Assembly: GCA_002393575.1 (NCBI GenBank)
Contig: DGSN01000072.1
Coordinates: forward strand, 1 to 64,000
Source of the DNA: Prevotellaceae bacterium UBA4361
Lineage (GTDB): Bacteria > Bacteroidota > Bacteroidia > Bacteroidales > Bacteroidaceae
Direction of reading: 5' to 3'
Length of the DNA: 64,000 nt
Positions 25,044-34,900 of the stretch are shown here, one piece after another. The notes below the pieces were generated by a model, which saw only the letters and a list, made by a program, of their open reading frames with translations, had not been told where the DNA came from and made no database searches. A program made the position numbers and the translations under genes. Numbering within the stretch: the stretch's first letter is position 1; each line of letters opens with the position of its first letter.

Positions 25044-26291
25044 ATGAGATTTATATATAATGAACATGAGTATGATAAAGAACTAAAAGGGGCTTATAAA
25101 ACCGGATGCTTTGAGATTTATCTTAGCGGACAGTTCAATCCGACTCTTTCACAAATGTCCACAGAAGATCTGGGTACATTTCTTCATGAATATATTCATT
25201 TTCTACAGAATATTTCTACACCTTGGGGAATATATGCAGCAATAGTACGAAATAATGACCTCTGCGAATTCGTTCACTCTTTGGAGGACAAAGAAGAAGT
25301 CCATTTACCCTATCATTTTACGCCATCTGCTGAACAGCAACTAAGACGTAGTTGGTTACAATGCAGCATGGGAACTGGGCATCTATCATTTTCTATTGAC
25401 AGAACGGCACCAACAGGTTATAGATATGAAGAAATAGAGGGATTCCCGATTTCTATGCATCAAGTTCTATTATCCCTTCAATCAACCTATGGAGAACGTA
25501 AAGAGTTGATAATTGGTGCAACCATAATAAAGGAAAGTATGGCTGCTATGTATCAGTCCCTGATAGATCCTGATACTACTCATCCAGATGTACCATACAA
25601 TATTATACAATTTTGGTGTGAAAAGCATTTTCCAAACATTGCAAAAGACACAAAGAAATTAATATGCCTCTGTTACATGTCGCTCTTTAGCTTGGATCCT
25701 GGTTTTGCATTGATGTGTGAACTAAGGAATGCCAATGCTAACCCAGAGCTTTCTGGCTGGCAAATCTTTGACGAGTATATTCGCCATAATGTAATAGTAA
25801 GCGGAAAAACAGTTCCTATCCCTGATTTCTTTAATTCATTAGTGGAACAATACAAGCAATCACTTAGGGGCATGTTACCATGTGATCTTATCTTTACTAA
25901 CATTTTATTGGACAGAGTAAAACTAGAGAACGGCATTGTTCCTATTCTCAATGTGATACATACGGAAAGGTTTGGACTCCAAAATATCCAATCTCTAATA
26001 GGGTATCTTGGAATACCTTTTATCCACCAGTTGGATGGAAAGCAATTCTATCCACAAGTGGTAGGAATTGCACATTCTTGCCAAGATGTAGTGGTAATCT
26101 CTGGTAATGCTGCTATGTACAATTATTTTCTAAACCCGAGTGAACATGGTGGAGTTTGCCCGTTTAAGTATATGTGTGATGCCGAAGAAGATGTTTGCTG
26201 GGACAAACCTTGGCGGCATGACAACTGTATATTTGAATGTGGAATGGATTCCATAAATGTCAAAGGTAAAAAAATAGTAAAGGACCGCTGA
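25044..26291 (+). CDS. Unknown HExxH protein with C-terminal cysteine cluster
   Basis: The 415-residue product has no signal or membrane segment. It has a zinc-peptidase signature H48-E-Y-I-H52 in LGTFLHEYIHFLQN and a possible third ligand E164 in IIKESMAAMYQ. Close to the end, five cysteines (372, 378, 385, 395, 399) in CPFKYMC...CWDKPW...CIFEC could bind a metal or form disulfides. I do not recognise the family. An HExxH protein beside an XRE regulator recalls ImmA/ImmR pairs, where the protease removes the repressor. This protein is much longer, so the comparison is speculative. It is the last gene of the island. Confidence 0.6.
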   Translation: MRFIYNEHEYDKELKGAYKTGCFEIYLSGQFNPTLSQMSTEDLGTFLHEYIHFLQNISTPWGIYAAIVRNNDLCEFVHSLEDKEEVHLPYHFTPSAEQQLRRSWLQCSMGTGHLSFSIDRTAPTGYRYEEIEGFPISMHQVLLSLQSTYGERKELIIGATIIKESMAAMYQSLIDPDTTHPDVPYNIIQFWCEKHFPNIAKDTKKLICLCYMSLFSLDPGFALMCELRNANANPELSGWQIFDEYIRHNVIVSGKTVPIPDFFNSLVEQYKQSLRGMLPCDLIFTNILLDRVKLENGIVPILNVIHTERFGLQNIQSLIGYLGIPFIHQLDGKQFYPQVVGIAHSCQDVVVISGNAAMYNYFLNPSEHGGVCPFKYMCDAEEDVCWDKPWRHDNCIFECGMDSINVKGKKIVKDR

Positions 26292-26359
26292 AACTTCAAT
26301 CATCATCATCGATAGATGTAATAATATATAGATAAAGGTTTTTATCATTTCTTGATTTG

Positions 26360-26397
26360 AAGGTCTAATTTGTCCAGATTGAGACAAATTAGACCTT
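26360..26397. other. Perfect 15-bp hairpin at the island right end
   Basis: 26360-26374 pairs perfectly with 26383-26397 around an 8-nt loop. No T-run follows on either strand, so it may be a Rho-assisted terminator or part of the island boundary. The rest of 26292-26511 shows nothing else. Confidence 0.55.
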
Positions 26398-26511
26398 TAA
26401 CAAAAGTTAAATCCGTTAATTCTTCATTATTTTCTGCAGCCATAGAATCCTATTCGTCACCTTTCTACCGTTTAACTCGCAAATAGCTGTATCACAATTG
26501 TATACAAATAC

Positions 26512-27093
26512 GAGGGCTGTTCTAATTTGACATCCATATCCATTCCAATTAGTGTGACGAGTATAGGAAAATATGCTTTCCGTGGATGCACAAATCTTGA
26601 ATCCGTTTATTCAGAAATCACGGATGTTTTTAGCATTGGTGCTTTTGGAAATGGAAGTGAAAACGCGATGCTTTATGTTCCTTACGGAAAGAAACTAACA
26701 TACACACAAACGCCTGGACGGAATGTGTTCAAAGACATCATAGAGATGGACCCTGCTATAATGAACATATCTTTGCTTCTTTCTTGCAACTCCAAAGGTA
26801 GCATAACAATCAACGGAACGACTGTATTCACGAACAAAATAGGCAGTGTTGATATTCTTGAAGATGCGGAGAACACCATTGTCTTTACACCGAAGGAAAA
26901 CTGCAAATTGGAACAAGTCTGTTTTAATGGGTTCGACATCACGACTTCGGTGGAGAATAACACGCTGAAGGCTGTTATCCCTGCGAAATCTCAAATGGTC
27001 GTAATGTTCAGTAAGCAAGGTGACATGAATAACGATGGCAGGCTCGACATTTCGGATGTGGTTTCGCTTGTCAATTTGATTTTGGGGCAATAG
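26512..27093 (+). pseudogene. BspA-like LRR surface protein, C-terminal part (separated by the island)
   Basis: Without a start codon of its own, the frame begins in mid-repeat (EGCSNLTSISIPISVTSIGKYAFRGC). It passes the last LRR (VFSIGAFGN...AMLYVPYGKK), a beta-rich stretch (ITINGTTVFTNKIGS) and ends DMNNDGRLDISDVVSLVNLI, a dockerin-like calcium motif often seen at the end of Prevotella BspA proteins. It continues the repeat broken at 19889. A terminator follows at 27121. Together the two parts make a normal BspA-like protein. Confidence 0.8.
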
Positions 27094-27120
27094 GTATTAT
27101 CAGACATGATAGATAATAGA

Positions 27121-27164
27121 AGGCCGTGTCAAAAGTAACAGACACGACCTCTTTTTGATTTTTT
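27121..27164 (+). terminator. Terminator after the BspA-like C-terminal part
   Basis: A 10-bp stem with one mismatch (27121-27130 with 27141-27150) is followed by a T-rich run. Confidence 0.8.
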
Positions 27165-27254
27165 CACACTATTGTTGTTAAACTTTCCTTTCGGCGGGGG
27201 GTCTTAAAGACATAGACCTAAACCAAAAAATTTTAACTTAAACCAAAGAACAAG

Positions 27255-27653
27255 ATGATAAAGAAAATGATGATGATGGCTTGTGCCATCCTGATGACTG
27301 TGGCTGCTAATGCCCAGAGTTTTGAGACTAAGAATGAAGTGGAAACTGTGCCGTTCGTGCAAACGCTCATCGATGTACCTGCACATGTGTATTTTGTAGT
27401 AGGCGACCGATTTGGGTTCAGCGTGGAAGCTGGCGACGAGGTACTGGGCAACCTCATTCAGTGCAGCGTGAAGGACGGCATGCTGACATTCAAGCTCGAC
27501 AGAAACATGGAAGAAGATGCCATCTATTATGATGCCAACGCGAGTGAATTCGACTCGGAGGAAGCGGACGATGTGGAATATGTCATCACCATCACGGCTC
27601 CCATCATTCCTGAAATCATCACGTCGAGCAACTACGAACAGGAGCTGATGTAA
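27255..27653 (+). CDS. Small secreted DUF2807-like protein
   Basis: The 132-residue product has a signal peptide (MIKKMMMMACAILMTVAANAQ). The mature part (VDVPAHVYFVVGDRF-like pattern, then EVLGNLIQCSVKDGMLTFKL) resembles the first strands of the DUF2807 head domain found in putative Bacteroidetes adhesins: a V-x-V-x-x-G pattern followed by a K-D-G-x-L-x-x-x-L strand. At one third of the usual length it is either a short variant or a truncated gene. It is followed by a GAATGAA palindromic repeat. Confidence 0.6.
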   Translation: MIKKMMMMACAILMTVAANAQSFETKNEVETVPFVQTLIDVPAHVYFVVGDRFGFSVEAGDEVLGNLIQCSVKDGMLTFKLDRNMEEDAIYYDANASEFDSEEADDVEYVITITAPIIPEIITSSNYEQELM

Positions 27654-27663
27654 ACGCTTCGCT

Positions 27664-27806
27664 ACGCATGAAAATGAAGAATGAAGAATGGTCGCTACGC
27701 TCCGAATGAAGAATGTATTTTACACTGCTTATTGGATGAGTAACTTTAATTCTTCATTCTTCATTTTTCATTCTTCATTATATTATTCTTCATTCTTCAT
27801 TAAAAA
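27664..27806. repeat. Palindromic repeat with (GAATGAA)n arms, second copy
   Basis: The core from TGTATTTTACACTGC to TTGGATGAGTAACTTT is nearly identical to that at 15.6 kb, with GAATGAAGAATG arms left and ATTCTTCATTCTTCATT arms right. The left part contains GGTCGCTACGCTCCG, which also appears inverted at 37.99 kb. Its right arm encodes the last residues and stop of the zinc dehydrogenase. Confidence 0.85.
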
Positions 27807-28818
27807 ACTTCACAAGAATTCGGAACACCTTGCCTGGGTTGAGTTTCCATTGTTGCATGGCTGATTCAGCTTTCTCGGGCTGAACGACAGCTGAGATGAG
27901 ACGGTCAACAGGACAGGTGCCTCGTTCCAGATAGTGGATGACAGCACGGAAATCCTGTGGCATGGCATTGCGAGAACCACGAATGTCGAGTTCCTTCTGA
28001 ACGAAATACTTGGTTTGGAACGATACTTCTGCCTTGGCATATCCGATGCACACGACGCGTCCCGTGAAACTCACCTCATCGACTGCCATCTGGTAAGTCT
28101 CCACACTTCCCACAGCTTCAATCACCACGTCGGGACCGAAACCACTGGTCATTTCAAGGAGTCGCTGGTGGACATTCTCAGTCTTTGTGTTGATGGTGTA
28201 GGAAGCACCCATCTGCTTGGCAAGTGCCAACTTCTCGTCATCGATGTCGGCTGCCACGACGGTAGCACCACGGAGGGAAGAACGAACGATGGCACCCATG
28301 CCAACCATGCCACAACCTATGACGAGAACTACATCAATGTCGGTCACTTGGGCACGACTCACGGCATGGAATCCCACCGACATGGGTTCGATAAGCGCGC
28401 AAGTGCGAGTGTCGAGCAAACCGGCTGGAATCACCTTTTCCCACGGCATCACAATGTATTCCTTCATCGCTCCGTCGCGCTGCACACCGAGTGTCTGATT
28501 GTCCTTGCAGGCATTCACGCGTCCGTTTCGGCACGAAGCACATTTGCCACAATTCGTGTAAGGATTCACCGTCACGACCATGCCAGGCTTGAGTCCTTCG
28601 GGCACGTCATTACCCACAGCCTCAATCACTCCACCCACTTCGTGCCCAGGGATGACGGGCATCTTTGCCATCGTGTTTCGTCCACAATATGTGTTGAGGT
28701 CGCTTCCGCAGAAGCCAACATATTCCATACGAATCAATATCTCGCCATCACCACACTGAGGCTTATCGACTTCAATCAGTTCCATCTGTTGAAGTCCTGA
28801 AATCTGTACTGCTTTCAT
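27790..28818 (-). CDS. Zinc-dependent medium-chain sugar-alcohol dehydrogenase
   Basis: The 342-residue product (ATG at 28818) has the catalytic zinc site (GFCGSD, GHEVGGVIE), the structural four-cysteine loop (CGKCASCRNGRVNAC) and a Rossmann nucleotide site (VLVIGCGMVGMGAI). It belongs to the sorbitol/threonine dehydrogenase branch of MDR enzymes and oxidises a secondary hydroxyl with NAD(P). It is last in a run with an amidohydrolase and an aldo/keto reductase. That setting suggests an oxidative route for an aldose such as fucose or rhamnose, where this enzyme would act on a keto-deoxy acid or polyol; the substrate is inferred. Its C-terminus FFNEE* is encoded by the adjoining repeat. Confidence 0.85.
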   Translation of the reverse strand: MKAVQISGLQQMELIEVDKPQCGDGEILIRMEYVGFCGSDLNTYCGRNTMAKMPVIPGHEVGGVIEAVGNDVPEGLKPGMVVTVNPYTNCGKCASCRNGRVNACKDNQTLGVQRDGAMKEYIVMPWEKVIPAGLLDTRTCALIEPMSVGFHAVSRAQVTDIDVVLVIGCGMVGMGAIVRSSLRGATVVAADIDDEKLALAKQMGASYTINTKTENVHQRLLEMTSGFGPDVVIEAVGSVETYQMAVDEVSFTGRVVCIGYAKAEVSFQTKYFVQKELDIRGSRNAMPQDFRAVIHYLERGTCPVDRLISAVVQPEKAESAMQQWKLNPGKVFRILVKFFNEE

Positions 28819-28942
28819 CAAAGATTATTAATTATCAAGGATTTTAAAGGGATTCTTTAGTAAGTTAAAAATTAAAAGTCAATAATTAAAATGGGCTATA
28901 CAAATGGCTTTAACTTATAACTAACTCTAAAAACTAAAGGGA

Positions 28943-29839
28943 TTACTCTGACATATTTTTAATATAAGGTAAATCGGGAAGATGCTGGAAACCATAGAAA
29001 CGCTGTGCGTTCCGTCCCAGGAAGAGCGATTTTTCTTCCTCGGCCAGTTCCGTGGATTTCGAAACAAAGTCGTAGGACATGCGGTAAGTGATGGCGGTGA
29101 TGGTGCGAGGATAATCGCTGCCCCACATCAGTCGTTCCATGCCTACGAGTTCTGCTGCTCGGCGAATGCTGCGAATGGCTGAGGGGAAAGGATAAAACTC
29201 AGAGTTGTAAAGCCAAGTGATACCACCCGACTCCACCATCACCCGTTCACCCTTGAGTGCCAAGCGCACCTGACTTTCGAAAGAATCGGTGGTAGGCATA
29301 CCGAAATGACCTATTGCCACCTTCAGCAGTGGACATTCCTCTATCACCTCACCCATTTCTGCGATTTGCCTTTCATCGTCTGCCAAGCACATCGAGAGAA
29401 TCATCCCTTGGCTTTCCATGAACTTGAACATATCCATCTTGCCGAGCAAGGATTCTTTCAATCGATGCCCAGGAATGGCAATGCCACGAAAACCATCGGC
29501 ATGAGCCTGCTTTGCTTCTTCCAGTGTGAATGCCATCGCCATGCAGAAGAAACGGTCGGGATAGCGACGCTGCACCTCCTTGAGATACTCGTTTTGGTTG
29601 CCGTCAATCACTTCCTGCACCACCACGGCTGCACCCACCTGCGCGTAGTTCATGTTGGAGAGGAACACTTCGGCTGAATTCACACCGTCAATCATGAAAG
29701 GCGGCAACATCTGAACTTCCTCGTCCATGAAGATGCTCCGTCCGTTCTTCAGCGAACGAATCACCTTTCCGTCCACCATCGTGTCCTGTTTCAGCCAAAG
29801 GTGGCTATGCGCATCTATCAATACTCCATTCTTCATCAT
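28943..29839 (-). CDS. Amidohydrolase (PF04909 type), possible sugar-lactonase
   Basis: The 298-residue TIM-barrel hydrolase opens with the metal motif DAHSHLW, has a conserved HFGMP block and ends with the SDYPRTITA block (catalytic Asp in GSDYP). PF04909 members include lactonases such as L-fuconolactonase and L-rhamnono-lactonase. Its gene starts 9 bp after the aldo/keto reductase stop. A reductase/dehydrogenase that makes a lactone followed by a lactonase is a sensible pair. No signal peptide; cytoplasmic. Confidence 0.82.
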   Translation of the reverse strand: MMKNGVLIDAHSHLWLKQDTMVDGKVIRSLKNGRSIFMDEEVQMLPPFMIDGVNSAEVFLSNMNYAQVGAAVVVQEVIDGNQNEYLKEVQRRYPDRFFCMAMAFTLEEAKQAHADGFRGIAIPGHRLKESLLGKMDMFKFMESQGMILSMCLADDERQIAEMGEVIEECPLLKVAIGHFGMPTTDSFESQVRLALKGERVMVESGGITWLYNSEFYPFPSAIRSIRRAAELVGMERLMWGSDYPRTITAITYRMSYDFVSKSTELAEEEKSLFLGRNAQRFYGFQHLPDLPYIKNMSE

Positions 29840-29848
29840 TCCTTCTTT

Positions 29849-30796
29849 TTACGAATTCTTCCAGGTCACCCTTTGCTGGTCGCCAATGATGGCTTTCACT
29901 TCCTCCACCAATTGCCAATCGGGTTCCTCGTTTGCCCACTGCAGGTTGCGCTTCACGTTGTCGGGATTAGCCGACGAGAAGAGCGTTCCCGCAATGCGAG
30001 GGTTGCTCACAGCATATTGCACAGCAAGGCGTTCTATCGGGTAGCCCTTCGCCTCGCAATGCTGAGCTGCTTTAGCACAAGCTTCCACGAGCGCTTTTGG
30101 AGCAGGATGCCAGTCGGGTACGCCACGACGAGAGAGCAGCCCCATGCTGAGCGGCGAAGCGTTGATGACACCCACGCCATGCTGTTCGAAGTAGTCGAGG
30201 TAGTCCGTCAAAGCATCGTCATTCAGGCAGAAGTGGCAGAAGTTGAGAACACTTTCCACTGTACCCCCCTCGCTGTGGTCAATCACCCACTTCAGGTTTT
30301 CCAACTGCAAGTCGGTGATGCCAACGTGTCCCACTACCCCTTTCTTCCGAAGCTCTACGAGTGCTGGCAGTGTTTCATCCACCACTTTCTGCAATCCGCC
30401 TGGCAGAGCAGCCTGAAACTCAATGTCGTGAACATTGATGAGGTCGATGTAGTCCACGCCCAAGCGCTCCATACTCTCATACACACTCTCCGTGGCGCGT
30501 TTTCCCGAATAGTCCCATGTGTTCACACCGTCCTTTCCGTAGCGTCCCACCTTCGTACTCAGGAAATACTTGTCGCGAGGGATATGCTTCAAAGCCTTCC
30601 CCAGCACCGTCTCTGCCTTGTAGTGTCCGTAGTAAGGGCTGACATCGATGAAGTTGATACCGCCATCGATGGCAACTTCCACGGCACGGATGCTTTCCAT
30701 TTCTTTTGTTTCGTGGAACACACTCCCCAACGAGGATGCCCCAAAGCTCAGACTTGAAATCTTCAAGCCCGTCTTTCCAAGTTCTGTATATCGCAT
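29849..30796 (-). CDS. Aldo/keto reductase, D-threo-aldose (L-fucose) dehydrogenase-like
   Basis: The 315-residue AKR begins MRYTELGKTGLKISSLSFGA. It has the catalytic tetrad region (INFIDVSPYYGH with Asp/Tyr, LSTKVGRYG with Lys, LINVHDIEF with His) and the C-terminal cofactor site (IAGTLFSSANPDNVKRN). This pattern is close to the subgroup that oxidises L-fucose or D-threo-aldoses to lactones. It lies between the AraC regulator and the lactonase-like gene on one strand with short gaps (23 and 9 bp), so the genes probably form one operon. Confidence 0.85.
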   Translation of the reverse strand: MRYTELGKTGLKISSLSFGASSLGSVFHETKEMESIRAVEVAIDGGINFIDVSPYYGHYKAETVLGKALKHIPRDKYFLSTKVGRYGKDGVNTWDYSGKRATESVYESMERLGVDYIDLINVHDIEFQAALPGGLQKVVDETLPALVELRKKGVVGHVGITDLQLENLKWVIDHSEGGTVESVLNFCHFCLNDDALTDYLDYFEQHGVGVINASPLSMGLLSRRGVPDWHPAPKALVEACAKAAQHCEAKGYPIERLAVQYAVSNPRIAGTLFSSANPDNVKRNLQWANEEPDWQLVEEVKAIIGDQQRVTWKNS

Positions 30797-30819
30797 TTGC
30801 TATATTTCGTTCTTCATTA

Positions 30820-31677
30820 TTATTTCATGGTTTCTCTGTATTCCTGCGGTGTTTTTCCTGTTGTCTTCTTGAACAGGCGCGTGAAATAGGAATAGTCGAG
30901 GATGCCCAAGGCGGCAGCCACTTCCTTCACCAGCATGTCCTCCGTGATGAGGAGCAACTGCGCACGTTCCACCTTCTTCTTGTTGATGTATTGCAGAGGC
31001 GAAATGCCAAAATGCTTCTTGAAGAGGCGAATGAGATAGGTTTTCGTCACGAATGCCATGTCAGACAGTTCCGTCAGGTCGATGTCGGTGCAGATGTGCT
31101 CGTTGATGTACGTCAGCACCTTCACCATGCGCTTGTCCGTGGTCCACATCTTCGGCGAAGCGTTCTTCATGAAGCGCGAGAAGATATAGAGGATGATGCC
31201 TCGCAACTCCATCTTCTGGTAGAGCGGCAGTTCGTGATAGCGGTGTACGAAGGAAGAGAAGGTGGATTGATTGTCGTAGGACAGAGGATTGCTTTCAGGC
31301 AACTGTGCTTCGGGCAGAGCCTGGCACATCAATTCAAACAGCCGTTCACAATCCTCACAGTTCTTCACCTCCGTCGGGAAGTCGTAGTAGTCGAAAACAT
31401 TCCATTCCGCTTTGAATCCCTCATACACGTGCAGGTAGTAGTGCGTGAAGGGTCCGTGGCACTCACAACTGTGCAGCGTGTAGGCAGGAATGATATAGAG
31501 ATTGCCTGGCGTGAGTTCGCACACTTTGTCGCTGAAATGTATCCGTGCCCCACCCTCTTTCACATAGTAGATGCGCGTGAAAGGAGAGCACACGTCCTTC
31601 CAGTTCCAATCTCCCTGATGCCGTGCCAGTCCTACGTTCAGCACCAGCAGATTCAATGATTCAATGGGTATTTGCAT
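30820..31677 (-). CDS. AraC-family transcriptional regulator
   Basis: The 285-residue product has an N-terminal cupin-like sensor (RIYYVKEGGARIHFSD, GNLYIIPAYTLHSCECHG). A C-terminal double HTH spans about residues 185-282 (TDIDLTELSDMAFVTKTYL, LIRLFKKHFGISPLQYI, VAAALGILDYSYFTRLFKK, TGKTPQEYRE). It likely senses the sugar that the following genes oxidise and activates the operon. A TATCTTTG promoter lies 25 bp upstream on the minus strand. Confidence 0.9.
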   Translation of the reverse strand: MQIPIESLNLLVLNVGLARHQGDWNWKDVCSPFTRIYYVKEGGARIHFSDKVCELTPGNLYIIPAYTLHSCECHGPFTHYYLHVYEGFKAEWNVFDYYDFPTEVKNCEDCERLFELMCQALPEAQLPESNPLSYDNQSTFSSFVHRYHELPLYQKMELRGIILYIFSRFMKNASPKMWTTDKRMVKVLTYINEHICTDIDLTELSDMAFVTKTYLIRLFKKHFGISPLQYINKKKVERAQLLLITEDMLVKEVAAALGILDYSYFTRLFKKTTGKTPQEYRETMK

Positions 31678-31701
31678 AGGAATAAATTTTTAAGGCAATG
31701 G

Positions 31702-31709
31702 CAAAGATA
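31702..31709 (-). promoter_or_regulatory. Bacteroidetes -7 box for the AraC operon
   Basis: The complement reads TATCTTTG, 25 bp before the AraC start. Further upstream GTTGCAACC words could hold the -33 box. Confidence 0.6.
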
Positions 31710-31855
31710 GTCATTTTGTTGCAACCGCCAAGTGGAAAGTGCAACTTTGTCCTAATAATAGATTTTATTTTTCAATAGACAACAAAAAACACGGATGGAA
31801 CAGAGTAACTCAGAAAAAACATCTGCGTCAATCTGTTCCATCCGTATCCTTAAGA

Positions 31856-31953
31856 AGTTAAAAGTTAAAAATTAACGTGGAACGTGAAGCGTGGAGCGTG
31901 AAGCGATTGAGCCGGATGGCATTTTTAATTTTTAACTTTTAATTTTTAACTTA
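31856..31953. repeat. Modular repeat: GGAGCGTGAAGC, CCGGATGGCAT core, TTAACTTTTAA arm
   Basis: Order: TTAAAAGTTAAAAATTAA, GTGGAACGTGAAGCGTGGAG, the core AGCCGGATGGCATTT, then TTTTTAACTTTTAATTTT. It is the same layout as 4911-4998 but with a different outer arm word. It abuts the stop of the barrel protein. Confidence 0.8.
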
Positions 31954-34900
31954 TTAGAATCGAAGTCTGACACCTCCTGGTCGGCCGCCACCAGGGCGAC
32001 CACCTCCACGATTGCCACGTTCGCTTGCGGTACGTCCCCACATGTCGCGTTCGTTCGAAGTGCCGTTGGCGTTCTTGCCACCAAAGATGTTAAGCTTGTA
32101 GATGACGCGAAGCATACCGTAGGAGTAGATGGCGTTGTAGCGAGTATCGCTGCTCATCATGGCATTGATGGTGCGGCTAATGTTGCTGCGCTGACCAAGG
32201 ATATCGTTCCATTCGAGTGACAGCGTGAGAGCTCTGCCACGGAGGAAGGACTGCGATGCCTGAACATTCCAAATCAGTTCGTTCGTGTTCATCTTGGCAT
32301 TGGCAAAACCATGGCGTGAGTTCATGGCAATGTCGGTGTTGAACGTAGTGCCCCAAGGCGCATTGATATTGATTTCCGTTCCGTAGGAGAACGTGAATGT
32401 GTTCTTGAGACTGTTCAATATCACATTGTTGTTCGAGTGGTTGAAGTTGATGTTTCCATTGAGTGAAACCTCAAACCAATCGTTGCGATAACCCAGTTCC
32501 AGACGCTCGCCGAGGTTCAACGTCTTGGTTGTTGACTTGTCCTCCTTGTACTGCTTAGGGTCGAGATAGCTGACATTGTTGGAGTAGTTCACGTTGCTCA
32601 TCGAACCGATTGTCCAAGCCTTGTTAGCGTCGAGCGCCGTGTTGAAGCCAAAGCCACCACCAGCGTTCCAGTTGCCATTGATGTTCTCCGACATGGTGGT
32701 GCGCACACCCGTTGCTGTATCGTAGTAAACACGCTGTGCAATCTGGTTCTGCGTGAACGAGAAGTTCACGTTGGTGAAGATGCTGCGCTGGTGTTCTGCA
32801 TTGAAAGTGTTGTAGAAGAGCATGAAGTTCTGGTTGAACGATGGCTTCAGCCTTGGGTTACCCTTCGTGATGTTGAGCGGGTTGGAGTCGTCCTCAATGT
32901 CGAGCAAGCTGGTCATGCTTGGCTGTGAACTACGAGCACGATAACGGAACTGCAGGTTAGTGGTTTCGTTGAAGCGATAGCGGAAGTTGAGGTTTGGCGC
33001 GAAGTTGAACACATTGCGCTTGATGTCGTTGTATTCCTGTCCCAGATAGTGGTAATCCATCTCAGAATGCTGAGGCAGGAAGTCGAGACCGAAGTTGAAG
33101 TTGTAGTTGTCGCGAACCCGACGGAATGTCAGCGAAATGGTGTGGTCGAGGTTCTTGTATTCCGAGAACTGGCTCAGGCGGTCGCTATAAGTCTGCGTAT
33201 ATCCACGGCTGAGCATGTCATCCACAGCACCAGCAATGTCGTAGCGGTTCGTGCGGAGTGCATCCACAAGCGCATTGTAGCTATCAATGTTCGACAAGTA
33301 GTCGTAAGCCTGACGGTCGCTCTTGTTATAGCTGTAGTTAAAGCGATAGCTGAACTGCAAGTAGGTGCGGTCGGCAATCGGCTCGCTATACGTGGTCTGC
33401 ACAGAGAAGTTGCGTGTTCTGCCAGGTGTGGTGTTGTAGCGGTTGTTGATGTCGTTAGGTCTCGTTCCAGGACGATAATATACTCTGGCAGCAGAGAGCG
33501 ACTTGCTCTCGGTGTTGGTGAGTCCGCCAGTCAATCGCAAGGTGATGTTGCGTCCTGTGCTGTTGAGCTTGCGGTTGATTTGCAGTTCGCCGTTTCCACC
33601 CACACTGTTGGAGTAACTTTGGTTACGACTATCATTCGTGTTCACAATCTTCGAGATGAGCGTATCCACGTATGCGTCGCCCGTATTGTACATACCACTG
33701 ATGAAGTCGTTTTCAGCAGCAGTAAGCGTAGCATCGCTGTAGTCGTTAGGATCCACGTCGTAGGTTCGCGAAGAGCTGAAGCCACTGCCACGGTTGCGAG
33801 AGTAGTTGAAGTTTGGACGGAAGATGATGTTCCACATCGAGTCGGGCTTCCACTCGAAACGGAAACCAGAGCTCAAGCTGGCATTGCTCGTGTAGTTCTG
33901 ACTGGAGCTGTTGGAGAATGCACCCGATGGTGAAACGAAGTTCTGCGTGGTCGATTGGCTCCAAGCGTCGCTACCATCGTAACGATGCCACACGTAACCA
34001 CCGGCTTCGAGTTTCTCGCCAATCTCGGAAGCGAAGTTGAAACCGAGTTCCTTGCTCGCCAGCAGACCGTTGCCACCGCGTCCCCAGCCGAAACCACGTC
34101 CGCCACCGCCACCGAAGTTACGGTCGCCCACGTTGTTCGCACTCGACACGAGCGAGTACTGGTTAGGACCATTGAAGCGGTTCACGTTTGCACGTGCATT
34201 GTAGCGGCGTTCCGTTCCCAAGCCACCGCTGATTTGTCCGAACCAACCGTTGTTCATGCCCTTCTTCACGGTGAGGTCGAGTACCGTTTCGTCCTCGCCA
34301 TCGTCGATGCCCGTGATGCGGCTGAGGTCGCTCTTGCGGTCATACGACTTGATTTTGTCGATGATGTTCGTTGGCAGGTTCTTCAGGGCGATATTCTTGT
34401 CGTTGATGAAAAATTCCTTTCCATCCACGAGAATCTTCTTCACCTCCTTACCATTGATTTTGATGGTTCCGTCGTCCTCAATCGTTGCACCAGGAAGCTT
34501 CTTCACAAGGTCCTCCAGCGCACTGCCTTCGGGCAGACGATAAGCGTCGGCATTATAGACGAGCGAGTCGCCCTTCACCTGCACCTTCGCTGCGTTGGCA
34601 GTCACCTGTGCCTCCTTCAGCATGATGGCATCGGTGGTGAGGGTGAAATAGCCGAGGTCCACGTCTTTCTTCTTTTCGTTGTTCAGGTTGAGCGACACCA
34701 CATGGTTGTGGTAGCCAATGAAGGAAATCTTCAGCAAATACTGTCCCTTCTTCACTCCGTTGATTTTGAAGGCTCCCTTCACGTCGGTGGCAGCACCGGT
34801 GACGAGAGATGTGTCTTTCACATTGCACACCTGCACGGTGGCTGACATGATGGGGTCGTTGGAACCTTTCTCCATGACGATACCCGAAAGATTGAACTTG

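Larger units (their letters stand above)
19890..26511. mobile_element. 6.6-kb restriction-modification island splitting a BspA-like gene
   Basis: Both flanks are halves of one LRR protein: left ends ...GGYAF at 19889, right resumes EGCSNL at 26512. The 6,622 bp between them are visibly more AT-rich. They carry a truncated mobile-element gene, an unknown gene, an endonuclease-like gene, a methyltransferase, an XRE regulator and an HExxH gene. I see no integrase or transposase and no clear direct repeats at the borders, so the insertion mechanism is unknown. An alternative is recombination between two different LRR genes that flanked the island. Confidence 0.65.
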
